Shown: piece by piece, positions 12,349 to 12,830 of the stretch
Layout of the letters: the number at the start of each line of letters is the position of its first letter
How positions within the stretch are numbered: position 1 is the stretch's first letter
Assembly (NCBI GenBank): GCA_035505995.1
Contig: DATJQF010000205.1
Coordinates: forward strand, 1 to 12,830
DNA: 12,830 bases
Origin: DATJQF01 sp035505995
GTDB taxonomy: Bacteria > Bacteroidota > Bacteroidia > Bacteroidales > FEN-979
Reading direction: 5' to 3'
Translations under genes and position numbers: made by a program
The notes under the pieces: generated by a model
Seen by the model: the letters and a program-made list of their open reading frames with translations, nothing else
The model's database searches: none
What the model was told of the DNA's origin: nothing

Positions 12349-12830
12349 ATGGCTTTCAGCATATATGACTTTACCTCTTTCACGCAGTCGATCGATACCG
12401 CGCTGACCAACGCCCTTCCCCACGTCTGGGTGGTGGTGATCGAGATGACCGTCATCGGACTGGCATTCCTGCTCTTTTACGCGCTGGTAGGGCTGTTCCT
12501 GGTGTACGCCGAAAGAAAGGTCTGCGCTTTCATGCAGAACCGGGTAGGCCCGAACCGGGTAGGGCCTTACGGAATTTTCCAGACCATCGCCGATTTCATC
12601 AAGCTGCTGATGAAAGAGCTGATCGTCATTAAGAATTCCGATAAGCTGCTGTTCAACCTGGCGCCCTTCATCGTGATCATCGCCTCCTTCATGGCCATTG
12701 CCGCCATCCCGTTTGCCAAGGGCCTGCATGCCATCGATTTCGACATCGGGATCCTGTACGTGATTGCGGTCTCGTCGCTGGGCGTGGTCGGGGTGCTGCT
12801 TGCCGGGTGGTCCAGCAACAACAAGTATTC
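12349..12830 (+). CDS. nuoH: NADH-quinone oxidoreductase subunit H (3' end cut by window edge)
   Basis: Membrane subunit at the interface between the quinone chamber and the proton-pumping arm. The reading frame opens at the ATG at 12349 and stays open for 160 codons to the edge; the full protein is normally 330-360 residues. The first transmembrane helix (about 28-52) leads into the family signature AERKVCAFMQNRVGPNRVGP (54-73) and then IFQTIADFIKLLMKE, both diagnostic of NuoH. A second helix around LAPFIVIIASFMAIAAIPFA and a third around GILYVIAVSSLGVVGVLLAG follow. It starts 12 bp after nuoD in the same operon. nuoI, J, K, L, M and N would be expected to the right, outside the window. Confidence 0.97.
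   Translation, partial: MAFSIYDFTSFTQSIDTALTNALPHVWVVVIEMTVIGLAFLLFYALVGLFLVYAERKVCAFMQNRVGPNRVGPYGIFQTIADFIKLLMKELIVIKNSDKLLFNLAPFIVIIASFMAIAAIPFAKGLHAIDFDIGILYVIAVSSLGVVGVLLAGWSSNNKY

Noticed and set aside
1..12830. tRNA, rRNA, insertion sequence, phage or defence genes
   Set aside because: No cloverleaf-like or rRNA sequence, transposase motif, terminal inverted repeat or integrase was seen; nearly all sequence is accounted for by the genes listed.

Overview
The window reads as a chromosomal segment of a Bacteroidota (Bacteroidetes) bacterium of moderate-to-high GC. The evidence is mixed. Five gene starts are preceded by the Bacteroidota-type -7 element TAnnTTTG. Shine-Dalgarno sequences are scarce and A/T-rich leaders are common. 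AtpB has the long, signal-peptide-bearing N-terminus typical of this phylum, and a DUF3109-type cysteine cluster protein is present. The species cannot be named from the sequence.

Layout. (1) Positions 1-2679, minus strand: the start of an efflux operon, with a TolC-family outer-membrane factor followed 14 bp later by a MacA/HlyD-type periplasmic adaptor that runs off the left edge. (2) Positions 2680-2896: a divergent control region with a promoter on each strand and two inverted repeats. (3) Positions 2897-3268: a small predicted lipoprotein of unknown function. (4) Positions 3295-8448: an F-type ATP synthase operon, atpB-atpE-atpF-atpH-atpA-atpG (a, c, b, delta, alpha, gamma). The beta and epsilon genes (atpD, atpC) are not in the window. 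(5) Positions 8583-9095: a non-heme ferritin with its own good promoter, convergent with and overlapping by 4 bp (6) a DUF3109-family cysteine-rich protein at 9092-9679. (7) From 9837 to the right edge: a complex I operon nuoA-nuoB-nuoC-nuoD-nuoH (nuoH cut by the edge), with no nuoE, nuoF or nuoG between nuoD and nuoH.

How the genes fit together. The Nuo complex would build an ion gradient from electron transfer to quinone, and the F1Fo enzyme would use it to make ATP. The c-subunit lacks the known sodium ligands, which suggests proton coupling. Ferritin buffers iron and could serve the Fe-S-rich complex I, but that link is inference. The efflux pair is functionally separate.

The genes are mostly ordinary housekeeping genes, and I see no clear new multigene system. 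The noncoding sequence is the least ordinary part. A degenerate 7-bp tandem repeat occurs after atpG and again at the 3' end of atpB, with its units in the same order, and it appears to have been read into the AtpB C-terminus. A 12-bp GC-rich hairpin with a GNRA-type loop sits between atpE and atpF. A perfect 16-bp palindrome lies between the divergent DUF3109 and nuoA genes.
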